From CAYMLQ01 sp964390795 (GTDB taxonomy: Bacteria; Verrucomicrobiota; Kiritimatiellia; RFP12; UBA1067), in assembly GCA_964390795.1 (NCBI GenBank), contig CAYMLQ010000153.1, positions 1-12,679 on the forward strand: a DNA stretch of 12,679 nucleotides, in the 5' to 3' direction. Every line of letters starts with the position of its first letter. Position 1 is the stretch's first letter. Below, one piece after another: positions 12,529 to 12,679 of this stretch. A model generated the notes under the pieces. It ran no database searches. It was not told the DNA's origin and worked only from the letters and a program-made list of their open reading frames with translations. The position numbers and the translations under genes were made by a program.

Positions 12529-12555
12529 GTGAATGTTCCTTTCCGATGTTGTTAA

Positions 12556-12679
12556 TCACTCGAAGTTGCAGAGCCCGCGCTCCCGCAATGAGAGCTGGAC
12601 GGGCTCGCCCGTGTTCTGATCCCGGCCCACGATGATGTGGTCGACGACGCGGATGCCGACGATCCTGCCGGCCTCGATC
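12556..12679 (-). CDS. radC: RadC-family protein, C-terminal end (cut by window edge)
   Basis: The last 41 codons of a minus-strand gene that enters from the right edge. GRIVGIRVVDHIIVG (5-19 of the visible part), then QLSLRERGLCNFE at the end, match the C terminus of RadC/YeeS-type JAB1/MPN-fold proteins, whose standard end reads 'A.LLGI.LLDHIIVG....SLRE.GL'. The metal-binding HxH and Asp motifs lie upstream and are outside the window, so activity cannot be judged. RadC homologues are common on plasmids, phages and integrated elements. Their biochemical role is unsettled despite the old repair name. The stop is 27 bases before the WGR-ligase start. Confidence 0.85.
   Translation of the reverse strand, partial: IEAGRIVGIRVVDHIIVGRDQNTGEPVQLSLRERGLCNFE

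Noticed and set aside
11614..12555. 313-codon plus-strand ORF
   Set aside because: Antisense shadow of the WGR-ligase gene, whose motifs are unambiguous.

Overview
The window is bacterial DNA of fairly high GC with close-packed genes, Shine-Dalgarno (SD) sites before most starts, and a tRNA-Pro 3' end with encoded CCA. I cannot assign a genus. The gene content (integrase, toxin-antitoxin pair, gene remnants, radC-like gene, orphan peptidases) is that of a genomic island or accessory region.

Left part (1-3697). A scrap region comes first: a C-terminal remnant of a YaiI/DUF188 protein abuts a short remnant of a RhuM-type protein in another frame. Next is a complete type II toxin-antitoxin pair (AbrB-fold antitoxin 686-955, PIN ribonuclease toxin 960-1379). 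A 5'-truncated AlbA/RecG-like regulator follows on the minus strand (1430-2344). Where that gene is broken off, a compact structured RNA begins on the plus strand (about 2349-2538). Its fold and some conserved sequence recall HEARO/omega RNAs, the guide RNAs of IscB-type elements. The gene after it is not IscB but a 181-residue helical protein of unknown function (2578-3123) with its own terminator. GT-rich repeats and a non-coding stretch lead to the terminator and 3' end of a tRNA-Pro(UGG) gene.

Centre (3697-5560). The tRNA fragment is the likely attachment site of an integrated element lying to its right. The element's first gene is a 553-residue tyrosine recombinase with an extra helical, helix-turn-helix-like insertion inside its catalytic domain. 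Its promoter region carries short repeats, and a palindrome overlaps its SD.

Right part (5560-12679), visibly more GC-rich. A possible 46-residue ORF and a hairpin-bearing gap precede a Ycf46-like AAA ATPase on the minus strand. Divergent from it is a plus-strand operon: 20-codon leader ORF, small membrane protein, PhzF-like isomerase, DUF72/YecE protein. Convergent with that is a minus-strand set entering from the right edge: RadC-like C terminus, WGR domain fused to an ATP-dependent DNA ligase, a 93-residue unknown protein, and two overlapping C39-like cysteine peptidases. RadC plus ligase suggests DNA repair or mobile-element replication. The tandem peptidases, one lacking the expected catalytic Asp, have no obvious partner.
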